Shown: positions 24,920 to 37,532 of the stretch, piece by piece
How positions within the stretch are numbered: position 1 is the stretch's first letter
Layout: each line of letters starts with the position of its first letter
Assembly (NCBI RefSeq): GCF_051020975.1
Contig: NC_135033.1
Coordinates: forward strand, 6,537,501-6,601,500
DNA length: 64,000 bases
From: Osmia lignaria lignaria
Taxonomy: Eukaryota > Arthropoda > Insecta > Hymenoptera > Megachilidae
Direction of reading: 5' to 3'
Notes under the pieces: generated by a model
What the model was told of the DNA's origin: nothing
The model's database searches: none
Seen by the model: the letters and a program-made list of their open reading frames with translations, nothing else
Made by a program: the position numbers and the translations under genes

Positions 24920-26154
24920 TCTTCGTCGCAGACTATAAATTTTTGGAATGGAAATTTCTTGGAATACGTCAAATCGATATCCTCTATGAATAGTTTCTTT
25001 GAAATAGGAAGTCTGAAGAGCCTGGGAGTAGAATGAACTAAAGGCGATTCGCTGTATCGACGCCTACAATGTTGGGAACACCCATCGTTTAATATTTCTA
25101 TGTAACTATTGAATGGACGTATGAATTCTTATTTAAATTCATAAACGTTCACTCAGTCCATTTCCCAAAAATTTGTATACGTTTAATCAATCAACGAGGA
25201 TGAAAATCAATTACCAGCCTGTATCATCCCACGTAACTTCTCTATCGTCCTCGCATAATTACACCCCAATTCCTTTTCAAATCATTGTTCAGACACTTCA
25301 AAGCTGAGCATGTTACTCGCGAACGTATTATCCCAGAGTTGCAATAATTTTGCAATAGGTAAGCGGGCGGTTCTCTCGGCTCGTGAGATTCACAGGAAAG
25401 GGAATGGAAACCGGAAACCGGGGGGGTTCGACGTTGAAAAGGCGCTCACCCAGTGTACATTCACTGAATCTCGTTCCCGGCAGATGACTAATACTTGATT
25501 TGACGAGACAACCATGAAGAAACTGTTATACATTGTTCCTTGATCATGGCTGGAAACGGCGTGGGCGGTTCGCGCCGTTATGCTCGCGCGAAACCAGACT
25601 GTGTTCTTCTTGAAAACAGAAACGAGGCTGGGCCCATCTTGTGAAATTCGTATTTCGTCGAATGCCTCGTTCGCATACCGCTCGTGTTACGCGGGTGTTT
25701 TACGATTCGACGAAAAAGAAGAAGAAGAAAAAAAAATGAACAGGGGAGAAAAACACCTTTTCGCAGTGGTTAATTTATCGTCGACGCATCTTTCTTTCTC
25801 CTCCGTGTCGAAGAAGACCGGGAGGCGAGGGATCATCGTTAAACGTTGACGTAACGCGACATTTTACGGCCAATATTTTTCGACAACGAATCGCTCTCTT
25901 TAATTGGTCAACGATTCGCGCGGCTTTCCTTTTTTATTACCTCGTAACGCGTCCATCTCGTTAGAATCCTCGCGACGTCGACGTCGTTTTCGAGAACGAA
26001 AACGACCACGACCTCGTTGACACCGAAAAATTGCTGGACCAGACGGGGACCTGGTCATCGCTCGAAAACGATGGCCTCGAGACATTCAAGGAGAAACTTC
26101 GAAGATGATCCAGATATTCTTCGTGTTTTACGAAATTTCATGTTAAAGAAACTA
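24920..26154. other. Gene-free stretch
   Basis: A GAA-rich run near 25718-25736 and the tetraloop hairpin at 25974-26006 are the only features seen. Confidence 0.45.
25974..26006. other. Tetraloop hairpin overlapping a GACGTC palindrome
   Basis: GTCGTTTTCG (25983-25992) pairs perfectly with CGAAAACGAC (25997-26006) around the loop AGAA. The 12-base palindrome GACGTCGACGTC (25974-25985) overlaps the left arm. Confidence 0.5.
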
Positions 26155-26364
26155 TTAACACTTTACGATCAACGCATAACATAATTGTCACAGCTGTGTT
26201 TTGTATCAAGAATATAATGCAATATCTGCAGAATTATAAATTACTATAAGTGTGGACAGTAAAGATTTATAATATATGCTTTGAAGGATGGAATTATTAC
26301 TTCTTTTACTTGAAATTAATAATACTCTGTGCGCGATTAAGATGCTCCGCCCCTAAAGGGTTAA
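26155..26364. mobile_element. TTAA-flanked MITE, 210 bases
   Basis: TTAA plus CACTTTACG at the left pairs with inverted CCTAAAGGG plus TTAA (26361-26364) at the right. The first nine terminal bases differ at positions 2 and 8. Subterminal GATCAACGCAT and GGAGCATC are loosely similar. The interior is AT-rich. Confidence 0.45.
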
Positions 26365-29301
26365 AACGATGCAAAGAGATGTGAAAACCGAACAACATTG
26401 TTGGTCGAGAAATAACATGTTCACTTCACTTAGACCATAGAAAATAGTGAAAGAAAAGATAAAATTGCTACTTTATTGAGTCGTTCAAGGATCTTGTAGA
26501 ATTTTTTATCTCAACAGTAAGGTCTATAATATTCTTTGTTACCTGATAATAAGTATAATTCCCTTCGACTGGTGCTGCTAGGACAATGTTTCTTGCAACC
26601 AGCAAACGAATCTCGATAAAATTGTAATTGTGCAACAAAAAAACCGTGGCGAACACGTTTTAACGAGTGGATGGATCAAGAATCATCAACATAATTCAAT
26701 GGTACCTAATTGCAACACGGTCATTTTTAAAAGAAACCTCTTACCAATTACCAAACGTGATACATCAGTATTTTGTAGTATTCGAGGCTGGTGAATAGCT
26801 TCGAATTGTATCGATTTGTTAGATACACTTGTTCGCGATGGAGCTGAGAATAAACTGCCGGATTTTTCAAGAAAGACAACATGATTATTCATTGAAATTT
26901 TTAGATATAGATTCAGCTAGAATGTCTTGAACAGGAAGGATCTTAAAGGCTGAATGTAACTCCACGAAAAATATACAGAAAATCTTCGAATTTTTAGACT
27001 CGAGTCCCCTTAATTAATTCCAAATACGGTACATGGATTCAATAATCAGCATTCTAAAGTCTCCCACGTGCTCCGGTGTCCCGTTTTCTGTGTATTCCGC
27101 ACGAGGTGGCCAGATCGGCCTGGCATAAGTGATCGTAGGAGGATAATAAAGCGCGAACCGACGCGTCATTCGCCGTGAATGCGAATGTTTAGTAGCAGAA
27201 GCAACGTTTCCCGCTAGCGCATCTGCATTTGAATCCGTATATCTAAACGGAGGATTGGCCAACGACGAAGGTGGCTTCCTCGCCGGTGGTAAGCTCGTTT
27301 CCGCTGACCATTTAGGGTCAGCGGGGGTTGACAGAGGTCGTGTTCCAATTACTCAACAGCGGAGGGCACCCACCTCCACCTCCACCTTCATCTCCATCTT
27401 TGCCCTGCTGTTTCGTAGCCGCGAGGATGCAACGCGTTCGAGACGACAATCGAGAGGTGGGAGGACAAACGATCGTTTACCTACGTGTGTCGCCTCGCTT
27501 CACTCTTGTCGGCTTCGTATTGTGTCGTCGCGTCGCCTCGCGTCGGGTCCTGCCTGTGCATCGACTCTTTCGCCACGAGGGGATAGACTCGATGAGCTGT
27601 CTCCAACTTGGACGTAATTCCGTTTCGTATCGACTGCCTCTATTGTCTCTCGTCTGTCTATAAAGTAAGAGGGGGGCACTGACGAGACTGGCTATGTCCA
27701 GACACTTCAACACCTTTGCTGTTACTTTCCATCAACTTGCTTCGTCTTGAGTAGTTTGTTGTCTTTGATTGGAAGTGTTAAACGTCGAGTGATTTGCTCT
27801 ACTTGGAATTTAAGTAGATACGTAATGCTTCGTCTCATCATCTAATTGTATTCAAAATTTCCTTCCGTTTTTCATTTTTTTCAGGTTTATATTAGAAAGA
27901 GTCTGTGTTATGTAGAACAGCATAAAAACCTTAAGACTATCATTGGAGTGTCAACTTGTCTGTACCATGTTGCAAGAGGTGGAATGCTTAGAGCGAGTCT
28001 CGTTTACCAATGTGTAATAATGGACATTGTTTGAGAGAAAGGAAATCGATTGCTGTATGATTGAGAGCATTTAGATAGCGAACATTCCTTGTCGTCGGGT
28101 CTCGAGATTATTATTATTACCGAATGAAAAGGTATTCCTGATTCATGATTTAGAAAGAATTAAAGAGAATTATAAAACGATCATAGAACTACAAAATTTT
28201 CCTAAAAATTGTAAAATAATAACGAACTTCAACTGGAAAAGAGATAATTCTCGTGACTTAATTCAGCACCGCCTCCTCGTTCATCAATTAAGAGATCGTT
28301 CGTGTCGAGTGGCGCGAGTTCGCGAGTAACACGCTCGACGAGGCGGGGGATGGTGTCTTTGGGCCGCGCCGCGAAGCGGAAACATACGAGCTAGTTCTCG
28401 CCTTATCGCCCGGTTTTACTCGACGCCCGCGCGCTGCCCGATACGATCGCCGTACGATATCGATCGTTCTGTTGCGAGCAAATCCACTTATTTACTTACT
28501 CTCGCTTTTACCTACGTGGCACACGCGCGTGCGCACACCAATTCGACCGGTGAGATATACGAGTGACACCGGCGACTATCGAGTAATTACCAGGCGATTC
28601 GATTACGGCCTACCAGCTCGAGTATTTCCCTGCTGTCGGTGCTGGAAGGTCTCCACCCACGCTTCCCGGTGACTACGGAGCCACCGTGGTGCTCGATCCC
28701 CGTTCCTGCACACCGATCCACGCTGCACCTGTGTGTACGCGTGTTCGATTTTACATCGGTGGAGATAGGGTCGCGTGTAAAAGGCCGAGAATAAAGGGTA
28801 CGCGTTGCGCCATCGCGGCTCGCGTTGCGCCTCGCTTGCCTCCGCGACAACCGCCATAGTGGCGGAGTTAGTCACCGGCTCGTCATGGGAGAGCCGATAC
28901 TCGATTGTGAGAGAATGAATCATCGAGACGTGCTACGTCCGCCGCGACGGGGTACACTTCCGCTACCTTCCAGTATTTTTCACATCTACCACCGTGCGGA
29001 GGGGACAGCCGAGAGATCGTTACGACTTTTAATGACCGAGCTCGTCGTACGCTTTCGTAAGGGATACTTTGACTCACGGCGCGAGGCACCTCTCTGGAAT
29101 ATAACATGTCCCCGCGGGGATGTTTGTGAATGTGAATTAATGGAACAATGGATCGTGCGGTCGAAGTTTATTCAGCTGGAAATTTTCTTTTCTGTTTGTT
29201 TGGCGCGGATGGAATCGCTTCTGCGTCAATGGTTTTTAGTAGATTTTATCCTACTATATTCTCGTATATATATGCTGATGAAGAATATTAAAATTGTTTC
29301 A
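26365..29301. other. Gene-free stretch with a GC-rich block and splice-like signals
   Basis: The GC-rich block 27240-27664 ends at a donor-like AAA|GTAAGA (27665). A strong acceptor-like T-tract ending CAG lies at 27884. A spliced non-coding transcript is possible but unproven. A second GC-rich block at 28260-29110 has only chance-like ORFs. Confidence 0.35.
27301..27324. other. Perfect 9-base-pair hairpin
   Basis: CCGCTGACC (27301-27309) pairs with GGTCAGCGG (27316-27324) around ATTTAG. It is at the start of a GC-rich block (27240-27660). Confidence 0.4.
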
Positions 29302-29453
29302 TTAACACGTTCGCTATTAGGGTCTGAGAAGAAAATCTTGCACCACAGACTAGGGTGGTTTTTGTTAGAATATGTCCTTAATTGACACGGATTCATTTAG
29401 GACTAAAAAATGTAATTATCTGTAGACCAAGGGCATCCTACATCGATTTTAAG
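29302..29453 (+). repeat. Dispersed repeat of about 150 bases, copy 1
   Basis: It starts TTAACACGTTCGCTATTAG and includes GTCTGAGAAGAAAATCTTGC, CACCACAG and TAGGACTAAAAAATGTAATT. The same landmarks occur in the same order at 63378-63520. The TTAA start ties it to the MITE group. No right TTAA end is clear. Confidence 0.6.
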
Positions 29454-30795
29454 GACTAATCAATTTTTATCATTTTATTTGATTCTCATAGTAACGAGAA
29501 TTGGAGGTCAAGCGAGCCGCGACATGTGTTCATCGTGATGGACAAGATACAGGTTCACCCCCCGCGGTTCGTGGCTCTACAATCTCAATGAAAACGAGCG
29601 GACAAGTTTACAAGATGTTGAACGTTCGTAGCCGTCTGATTTCTCATGGTCCCAAAGGAGAGCAAGAGCGAGAGCGAGTGCGGCGCTCGGCCCGATGCGG
29701 GCAATCAGCGTGCGCCGATAAAAACGCGGAACATGGGCAAACGACATCGCGGTCGGTGGCTTTCGAGAAAAGAACAAACGCACAATGTTGTTGGCACGGG
29801 ATACGAACGGATATACATATGTATGTACGCATAGCGTTGCGGCACAGCGCAGCGGAGCGGCAGTTACGCTGATTGCCGTGTTTTCAAACTCGAAAGAACT
29901 CCTCCCGGTCCCGTCCGTGGGAACCCAGCTACGTACGCGCGATCCGAGCAAGTGTGCTTGTCGAACGAACGAGAAACAGCGAGAAACAGAGACGATGGCG
30001 TGGTAGAGAGGAGGAAAAAGAGGACGAGGAGGAGGAAAGATACTCCGGGGCAGCTCATCACTCGCGAATTAACCCGCAGCTTCCAGTACCACTTCTTCCA
30101 CTTGGCAGCCAGCCTCGATTTCATCTCTGATGAGACTTTACGAGCACCTAGCGCCTCTAAACGGTAACGAATCGATGCCGAGCCGATCCGCCTGGCTTTT
30201 CAAAGGGAATCCTAGAAAATGGATGCGAACGATACCGTTACGGCAATTCCATCTCGCTCGTATTTCGAGCCGAGTCAAAGAACGAACCGAATCGAGAGTT
30301 TAATAGATCCTGGCGGACAAATGGAAACAGCCGGGCCCGATGAGTCCCTGTTTGTTTACGGGACCGCGGCGCGACTCCACCGATAAGATTTACGATCAAT
30401 TAGACGACGTACTCGAGCTTTCTCGCTCCGATTCGTTGGCTTATTAAAGTTTCATTTGTACTTTCTCAACGACCGTCCCCTTTCACCCCGAACCTCGAAC
30501 GCGGACCAGCTCGCGATTTATCATCGTAGAAAGCGTCTAGCTTCGAGCTCGATTTAATGATGTCCCCCTCCTCGCTGCCCGCCCTCCCTTCCACCCTCGC
30601 CGCTGATCGGCAAACGCTCGACACGAAAGATCGGAAATCTGAACGACATAGCCGTGCTCTTGGACAGCCGGCTAGAACACTCGCAGAGATCGAAGATACC
30701 GAGCGAAACAACGTTGACGCATTTATGCATGAGCACCGGCCGACCCGTCAAGACTATGGGGGTATATCTACCTTTCCATAGATCCTCGTAGATAT
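29454..30795. other. Gene-free GC-rich stretch
   Basis: Many overlapping ORFs of 60-124 codons lie on both strands at 29500-30170, with no domain or preferred frame. Purine-rich simple sequence lies near 30000. Confidence 0.4.
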
Positions 30796-30994
30796 ACAGG
30801 GTGTCCCATGTGTCCTAGACAAATTCTATGTTTACAAATTATTACAAAAATGTTGCATTAATCTCGGATCATTTGAGATTTTCAATGATTCGTGTAAATA
30901 TTTTTATGTTAATAAAGATATAATGTTTCTTTTCTTATTTATACTTCTAGAATATACTCAGAATATTCAACGGGAAATACCTGAGACACTCTGT
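30796..30994. mobile_element. 199-base element with ACAGGGTGTCCCA-like inverted ends
   Basis: The left end ACAGGGTGTCCCA and the inverted right end ACAGAGTGTCTCA match at 11 of 13 bases. The interior is AT-rich without an ORF. ACAGGGTG-type ends are frequent on insect transposon remnants. The superfamily is not assigned, and no clear target duplication is seen. Confidence 0.45.
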
Positions 30995-31295
30995 GTACAG
31001 GTTCCCGTGGCTACGTATGCGGTGCGCCTACCGTGATGGCGTTACCCTTTTGAACGGTCCTCACCTTTTTATCTGACCATCCTATTGTCTCGCATCTTCG
31101 CCAAAAACGCGTCGCGTACGCGTCGGCATAATTTTTCAATTTGCTCGACCCGCCCCGAGATTCTATCTACGGTGCCCGTTGCCCGAAATCGTTGGGGTAG
31201 CTTCTCCTCGGTTCGCTGCGGCGAGGAACGCAGCTTGCACGGTCTTACGGTAACTGGGATCGAAGAGGGAAAGATGAAGGCGCGGGGAAGGATAA

Positions 31296-31310
31296 AAGAG
31301 AGAGAGAGGG
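31296..31310 (+). repeat. Short (AG)n run
   Basis: About six AG units within a purine-rich tract. Confidence 0.6.
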
Positions 31311-32229
31311 AGGTCAGTTCCTTCGCGCGTGACCTTTCGCACGAGAGGACAGGAGCCCTGCGAGCACGGCCAGCAGCCAGCATCTTTCTCTCTCGTGCCA
31401 TAACTTTTCGAGCACGAACCCGTATCGGTGCACGAGGAATCCTAAAATTCCCTCACCCGGTGATCCTTCTTTGTTGCACGCTACGCTTCCCTCGCTTGAC
31501 GATTCCGTGCGAGTTGCCGAAGATACCGTCTAAAGTCTAACGGTACCACCTCGAAACGCGAACCTTAGCCTCATGGTGAATAGTGAATTATTATTAGGGA
31601 TACGCGAAACTTTCTATCTCCCGCGTATTTATCAATTCTTTCTGGGCAACCTATGAATATCAATTTCGACCTAAGCTTTCCACCTCGATACTGGAGATCT
31701 TATTCCTCGCTGAACACTTTACGCGTCGTCATTGTGTCGCCGGGTACGAACAAATTGTCCACGCGATTGTCGACCAACCGGGGCGGGCAAACGCGCCGCG
31801 TTTTCCGGCTTGCCCAGCGTGTGTCCAGAGTGCTGCTCGCAAACGACGGTTCTCAAGACGTCATTCGGTACCGTAAGACTTTCAATCTTTCTAGACCATT
31901 CTGATTTATCAGTATCATCGGGAACATCAGTACGTCATCTACGTTATCCTAATCATCCTACATGATTGTTTCGAGATAAGGACTATGCCTTGGTTTATCA
32001 ATGCGCATCTTGTCTGAATATTCTATACCAACATCCTATGGTCATTGTTTATTAAAATTATTTCAGGAACTGAATCTATGTGTCCGTATCGTCGAGTTCG
32101 ATTGAGAACCACTGCGGTGTGTCTGCGACCCATGACCCTTCGCCCACACGAGGACGCCATGCGCTGCAAACGCGATGCAACGCGGGCCAGGGGCCAGTGG
32201 GAGGGCGACCAGGCCCGTTGAGGGTCCGA

Positions 32230-32248
32230 GGGGATCCGGGGGATCCCC
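32230..32248. other. GGGGATCC inverted repeat
   Basis: GGGGATCC and GGATCCCC flank GGG. It lies in the most GC-rich part of 32160-32300. Confidence 0.4.
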
Positions 32249-34700
32249 GGTCACCGAGCCCGACCGGCCAACCTGATCGCGCACATCGCTTCGCGCAACC
32301 TGCAAACTCGTACCAACTGCAAAAATACTCCCTCGCGCGCAAGACACTCCTGCGTGTGTGCCCGACCACCGCTTCACCCTGGACCCAACTTTGCATCGTC
32401 GCTCGCGAGCATCGCGTCGAGGATCAAGCATCGAATGGGCAAACGAGGTGATCGAGTTCCTGAAGAAACCGATAGATTTTGGGGTATTTGGAATTTGTCG
32501 GATGATTCGATGAAGAAGAAATTGCCAAATTAATATCTGTGGGTTTCAATAGGTCTAGGTTCATCACCTTGGTAAAGAAATTTTCATAGCAATCAAGCTA
32601 TGAATGCTTTTCAGACACCCAGTATGCATATACAATTTCGAATAACGCAGCGTGCTTTCTATCTTGATGATTGATACCTCAAAGTGTAGATGCGAGATCA
32701 TTTGATCTGCAAAAACTGACGAGAAAAATGGAATGACTAAGGAAATTTTGCGCAAAAACCTAGAATGATTCAACGTTATCGTAAACACTGAATTGCCAAC
32801 TCGGATTCAACTTTCTTTGCGTTATAAGATAGAGCTCAGAGCCATTTACTGTTCTGTGAGAAATCTATGTTTTTCCACCGGACGTTCTTAAACAGTCTAA
32901 TCGTGGAATAAAGAAACCAATTTGTAAATCAAACTTAGCAAAGAGATAGAAGCCTTTCTCGTTTCTTTCATCCGAACGCTTATGTTTCTTGCGCTGACAG
33001 ATCCTAAAAGTAGGATAACACTTTTACACATTCTCGTCTTCATCAAGACAACCAATCTGTCAGGGCTGATGTTTATACATTTATCGTAGCTACTTTCACG
33101 TAGTGAAACCAAACAAAAAGTGTCTCTCGAGATCAAATACTCCTCTTGCCGCCGTCTTTCGTAGCGATTCTATGTTAAAGGTTCTTTATCTTAAAACGAA
33201 TCAAATGGCAGGTTGAAAAGCAATTTCATCCAAGTATAGAAGATGCGAATCACTTTGAGTACTTTAAGTGTAATTAATTATATAAAATTATCTTTCATTT
33301 ACAACATATGTACTACCATTCACACTCTCGAATTTAAATACAACATGACCTCTTTTTATGTAAGTAGGTACTGCTATTTTACAAGTAATTAGATTCAAAG
33401 AGCTCTGTGAACGAGGCTTAAACCATCCAATAACATCACAATAGCCACGCGTATCCGTGAACTCGGGCACTCGAGCACTCGACCCATACTTCTTCCTCCC
33501 TAGGGTATGGAACGTAAAGCAAGGGGAGGATCGAGTACGAAATTGGCTCCGGGTGTGAAATTATTTGCTCGTCGATGCACGAGCGGATGGCCTCTTTCAG
33601 CTACACACTGTACATCAAGCGAGTCGTTACCAAAGATAATAATGAACGTTAAATATGAAACGGCGAGCACAATAGCGCCTCGTTCGCCTCCGTTCACCCA
33701 ACCCTTTCATCCTTCTTTCTTCTCGATAAGCCACGGCCAACTTTCTCAACCCCGCCTCGTCTGCTTTTCAAAAATTCGTCCTCTGCCACGAAGATAATAC
33801 AAAAGGTGTCTAAGAGGTACGCTTCCAGTGTCCACGTGGAAAGAAATAACTTGCGGAGAAATAGACAGCCTCGTCACAAAGGCTTGGATCGTAAACTCGA
33901 GAACCTAAGAGCACTCGCAGACCCGGACACGATTTCAAGGCATAATTCCCTGCTTGGAGACACTTTCTTGCGATTCTGTCTTTGCTACGCCAGCTCTATT
34001 GTTAACAACGCTCGAGAGCACGACTCGCACTTTCTACCAGGACTTCATCTACCCTCCTCGCGATTCCTGAGCCTCGTCGCTGATGATTTCCGCGAAATCC
34101 ATCGTTAGAACTAACTAGACTGTTAAAATCGATCTACCGGCGAAAGAATGACGCTGATTTATTTATTTTATGAAACTGATCACTCAGAATCAACTGTAGA
34201 ATTCTAATCGTTTTACAAATATTAATAAATATATTGTTGCGATGACGAGATGTTTTTCTATCACACGAAACTACCCCTTCCGAGCGATTGTTTGCGCGAT
34301 ATTTGAATGAAAGAAGATCTCGAGAAGTCGTCGATTACAAACCTACGAATTGTCTATAAAATACATCTGTTATAATTTTAAATATACCATTTAGTCCATT
34401 TAGTATTAATTTATAATGAATTCTCCGAACATCCCTCTCCTCAACAATATTAACAGGTCCCATCTCCGAGTGTTTGCTTATTCGCAAACACGTGAAATTG
34501 CTCTTTTGGTTCGTGAACACGGGACTCTTAATTCGCGATAAATCGTCAGTCTCGTTGTACGTGTAAGTACGTATCCACCTACAGTCACGTCGAGGGTTAC
34601 GGGGTGCCGAGTTATGGAATACAGGGGGCCCTCACCGGCGAAGGGAGTACGAGAAGCCGGTATGAGTTACGACTGACCCCATAAATCGCGCTCGGGTCAC

Positions 34701-34800
34701 CCGATAATTGGCGGGGCCCAATTCTCGCACCCAATCAGCACGGATAGCCTGATGTACGATGACGTCACGTATTATCGGCGATTTACGCGGGAAAATTAGA
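34701..34800. promoter_or_regulatory. Promoter-like cluster: CCAAT motifs, CRE and E2F-like site
   Basis: ATTGG (34707-34711) and CCAAT (34718-34722 and 34731-34735) are followed by a palindromic CRE, TGACGTCA (34760-34767). An E2F-like site reads GCGGGAAAA on this strand, that is TTTTCCCGC on the other (34787-34795). Five such motifs in 100 bases suggest a promoter or enhancer. No TATA box was seen. Confidence 0.35.
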
Positions 34801-34809
34801 GCCCTTGCC

Positions 34810-34908
34810 ATGCCATCGATCCCTGTTTACGCGTTTCAAAGCCTCCAACGAAATGAAGATCGCGTTTTGGATATGATTAAGAGACTTGGCTCGGAGATAA
34901 ATGTTTAA
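34810..34908 (+). other. Candidate short ORF (32 codons) downstream of a promoter-like cluster
   Basis: An ATG in a good context (TTGCCATGCC) opens a 32-codon frame. It encodes a peptide starting MPSIPVYAFQ, has a basic/acidic amphipathic second half, and ends in TAA. It begins 15 bases after an E2F-like GCGGGAAAA and 43 bases after a CRE. An ORF of this length is common by chance, so this is only a candidate. No family is recognised. Confidence 0.2.
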
Positions 34909-35200
34909 TCATTTCATTTCTTTTTTGAGATTGTAATTGGTTGAATGTTGATTTAGATGGTAATTATTAAAAATAATTCTGAATCGAATATACATAGTTG
35001 CTTTCCCAGCACCTTACACATTCTACAATTACAACCAACTGAACTCCAGTGGCAGTATCCATTCCAACTCCCACGTAATCGGGTACTTAGTCCAGTTAAC
35101 TACCCATTTTCACCTACAAGCACGTCAAAGGTTCCTCGAACGAGTTTCAAGCGTTTAATCCTCCCAACCGACGATCAAACAGATACAAATGACTCTCAAC

Positions 35201-35220
35201 TTTCTTTCTTTCTTTCTTTT
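35201..35220 (+). repeat. (TTTC)n microsatellite
   Basis: Four TTTC units followed by TTTT. Confidence 0.75.
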
Positions 35221-36050
35221 GTAACTCGGCTAAAGTCAAGATCAGAGCGTGTACAACTTGTACGTGCGACGATTAGAGCTGTGACAGCAGTTTAGCGGTC
35301 GTCTACGAAGCGGAGAACAAGACGATCCGCTAGGAAACACAGCGTCGTAATGCAGCTCGTTCCGCGGTTCATAACAGGCCAAACCGCTCTCGGACATCCG
35401 AGATGCGACATTACGTCCGGTTGCTGCCAGTTGCAAACACACAACGAAGCGTTATTACCGTAATACGGACAGGTGGCTGGCCGCTCGTGCAACAATCGTG
35501 TCGCGGCTAATTAGTAGACTGATTGCATGCTCGGGCGATTAGCGGCCGTCCTGCTCCGAGATGTCTTTCTGCTCGGGACGGAATCGTTCCCGGTGAATTG
35601 CCCGTGCTCGAACGTAATGGAATGGGGAGGAAAATGCTTGTCGCAATTAGATCTGTTCATCATTCACAACTACAACTGTTTTTCGTTTCTCGCGTTTTGC
35701 ACTTGCTTTTTTCATTCGCCTATCTTTATAGGGACAGGGGTTTGATTCGCTTTTCCATTAAAAAAAAAATATTGTTTCTATCGTTACGATGGTTCAATTG
35801 GTTTTTGTTAAATCGACAAACGAGAGGCACGATACCGAAAATGATCTCCGATGGCCTCGGTGGCCAGCCAGTTAGAAAGTCGAGGATTCATCGTAGTTAG
35901 AGAGACAAGGGGAGCGGTTACCAGCCGATTCGTAGAAACAAAAAGGTTTCACCGTCTCCGGACGGTAAGTAATGGGCGGTTAATTACGATCCGGTTCGAA
36001 ATACGCTGGCATTTCGATGGGATTGGACGGCTGTAGAGAACCGTAAAACC

Positions 36051-36066
36051 GCGCGCGTTCGCGCGC
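36051..36066. other. CpG palindrome GCGCGCG-TT-CGCGCGC
   Basis: This is a near-perfect CpG palindrome with seven paired bases on each side. It illustrates the lack of CpG depletion in this genome. Confidence 0.45.
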
Positions 36067-37514
36067 CGTAGAATTCGCCAAATGACTTCCTGGTTTCTAT
36101 GCGTTCACCGTTAATCGGTACGGTTTTACCGATAAACGTTCGCAAAACTTCTCGCTTCTGCGAATCGCCGGGAAAAATGACGGAGATATACGATACACAC
36201 GCGGAAATACGCAATCTAACGTAACTAGGGGCTGATCGTTTGGTGCGTACCACGAGGAAGTGTTCTCGTGTTCCAAAGATTGGACGAAACTGATTGTTGT
36301 TTAAGAAAAAGCATCGCAGTTGACAGCGTTAACGACCCGGTTAAATTTCAGCAAAGAATTCGTTGCAAAATTGCTCGAAAGTTTCCCTCCAGCAGGGAAC
36401 GTCTTTAGAGAGGAACAGATATAATTCAATTCGACATTTCAATCTCATTTGTCACAAAGATTTGAATAATCTTGTCTATAAACACCTTATTGTTTAAGAA
36501 CACGTTGTATAATTGCTACAATAAATATCACTTGCAAGACAGTTTGATAAATGATGCCTCATGCTTTTAAACCTAGACTCCCACTCTGAACTAATAGTTT
36601 CAAAGATATTCAGCCTTTGATTTGCAAGTCAATAACTCTCTGTGCAGGTATACACGTTGGAGAATGATCGATATCTCAGGAATTCGATCTATCAATAACC
36701 AGCAGACCATCTTACAAATTACTTTTACTTTCGATGATAACAAAATTCACCCTTATGGCAACCCCTAAGATTAGAATCTACTCTTCCACCCTTAATTCCC
36801 TACTTCCATCCTCATCGTACCAAGTTATTTCTATCCAACAATTACTAAAAGGAAAGAACGAATTTGAAATAAAAAAGGAAAATCGAGTGCTTCCGTGCAA
36901 TGGATTACACGCAGAAGCGAAGAGCACATCCCGAGGACGTAAGTACACTGGTAGGCAATTTACGGTCTCAATTTGCAGTTTGTACACTTCTAATTGAAAC
37001 TGCGGGTTTCGGCAATCTCCGTGTTTCTCATGACGACAATTCAACGAGCCCGAGAGCATCTATACGCGGAGTTCAGAGTATCCGCAAAGCTGGTGGCAGT
37101 CGGCGACCGCAGAACTGGCCTATTATTCCCCAATGACATCCTCATCCCCCTTTCCCCTTCTGCCTGTCATCGCGCTCTTCGTCAACTTCTTCCTGGGACA
37201 GCTGCAGCGGTGATCGCGTATAATGGAGGCTGCGAATCGTTTGAAGGAAGCGACCACTCGTTTATTGCACTCGAGTTCTAATCTTTCCCGCGGCTCGAAC
37301 GAGATTGTCCCGACCACGGTCGCGTCAAAGCCCCGCTCGTTTGAACCGCGAGATGAGGAAAAATGAAACTCTGTTTTTAATGGCGCTTTCTTGCACTTCC
37401 GTGCTCTGATCTATAGTTATATCCTCGGCTTCTGATTATTTTAAGGTAGATTCGTTCGAAATAACTTGAATCTTATGAAAGCGAACGTACGTCGGATGCG
37501 TCCGAGGAGGATCC

Positions 37515-37532
37515 CGAAAATCGCGATTTTCG
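37515..37532. other. 18-base perfect palindrome
   Basis: CGAAAATCGCGATTTTCG is fully self-complementary. It is the longest uninterrupted palindrome noticed in the window. Confidence 0.5.

Larger units (their letters stand above)
30995..34700. other. Gene-free stretch
   Basis: The GC-rich patch 32070-32450 has ORFs on both strands (123 and 122 codons). It is preceded by an acceptor-like TTATTTCAG at 32066, but the matching frame has an immediate stop. The remainder is AT-rich. Confidence 0.4.

Noticed and set aside
28825..29385. 186-codon ORF
   Set aside because: No domain was recognised. It runs from GC-rich into AT-rich sequence and into the dispersed repeat at 29302.
32067..32448. Possible internal exon between TTATTTCAG and GAG|GTGATC
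   Set aside because: The main open frame has a TGA five bases after the acceptor, and opposing frames are equally open. The high GC alone explains the long ORFs.
33500..33697. Minus-strand ORF with a hydrophobic start, looking like a membrane segment
   Set aside because: It has one hydrophobic stretch only, no further membrane segments or motif, and overlaps an equally long opposing ORF.
36901..36938. Possible first coding exon (ATG GAT TAC ... GAC|GTAAGT)
   Set aside because: It is only 13 codons. No in-frame partner exon was found downstream, and such ATG-to-donor runs are common by chance.
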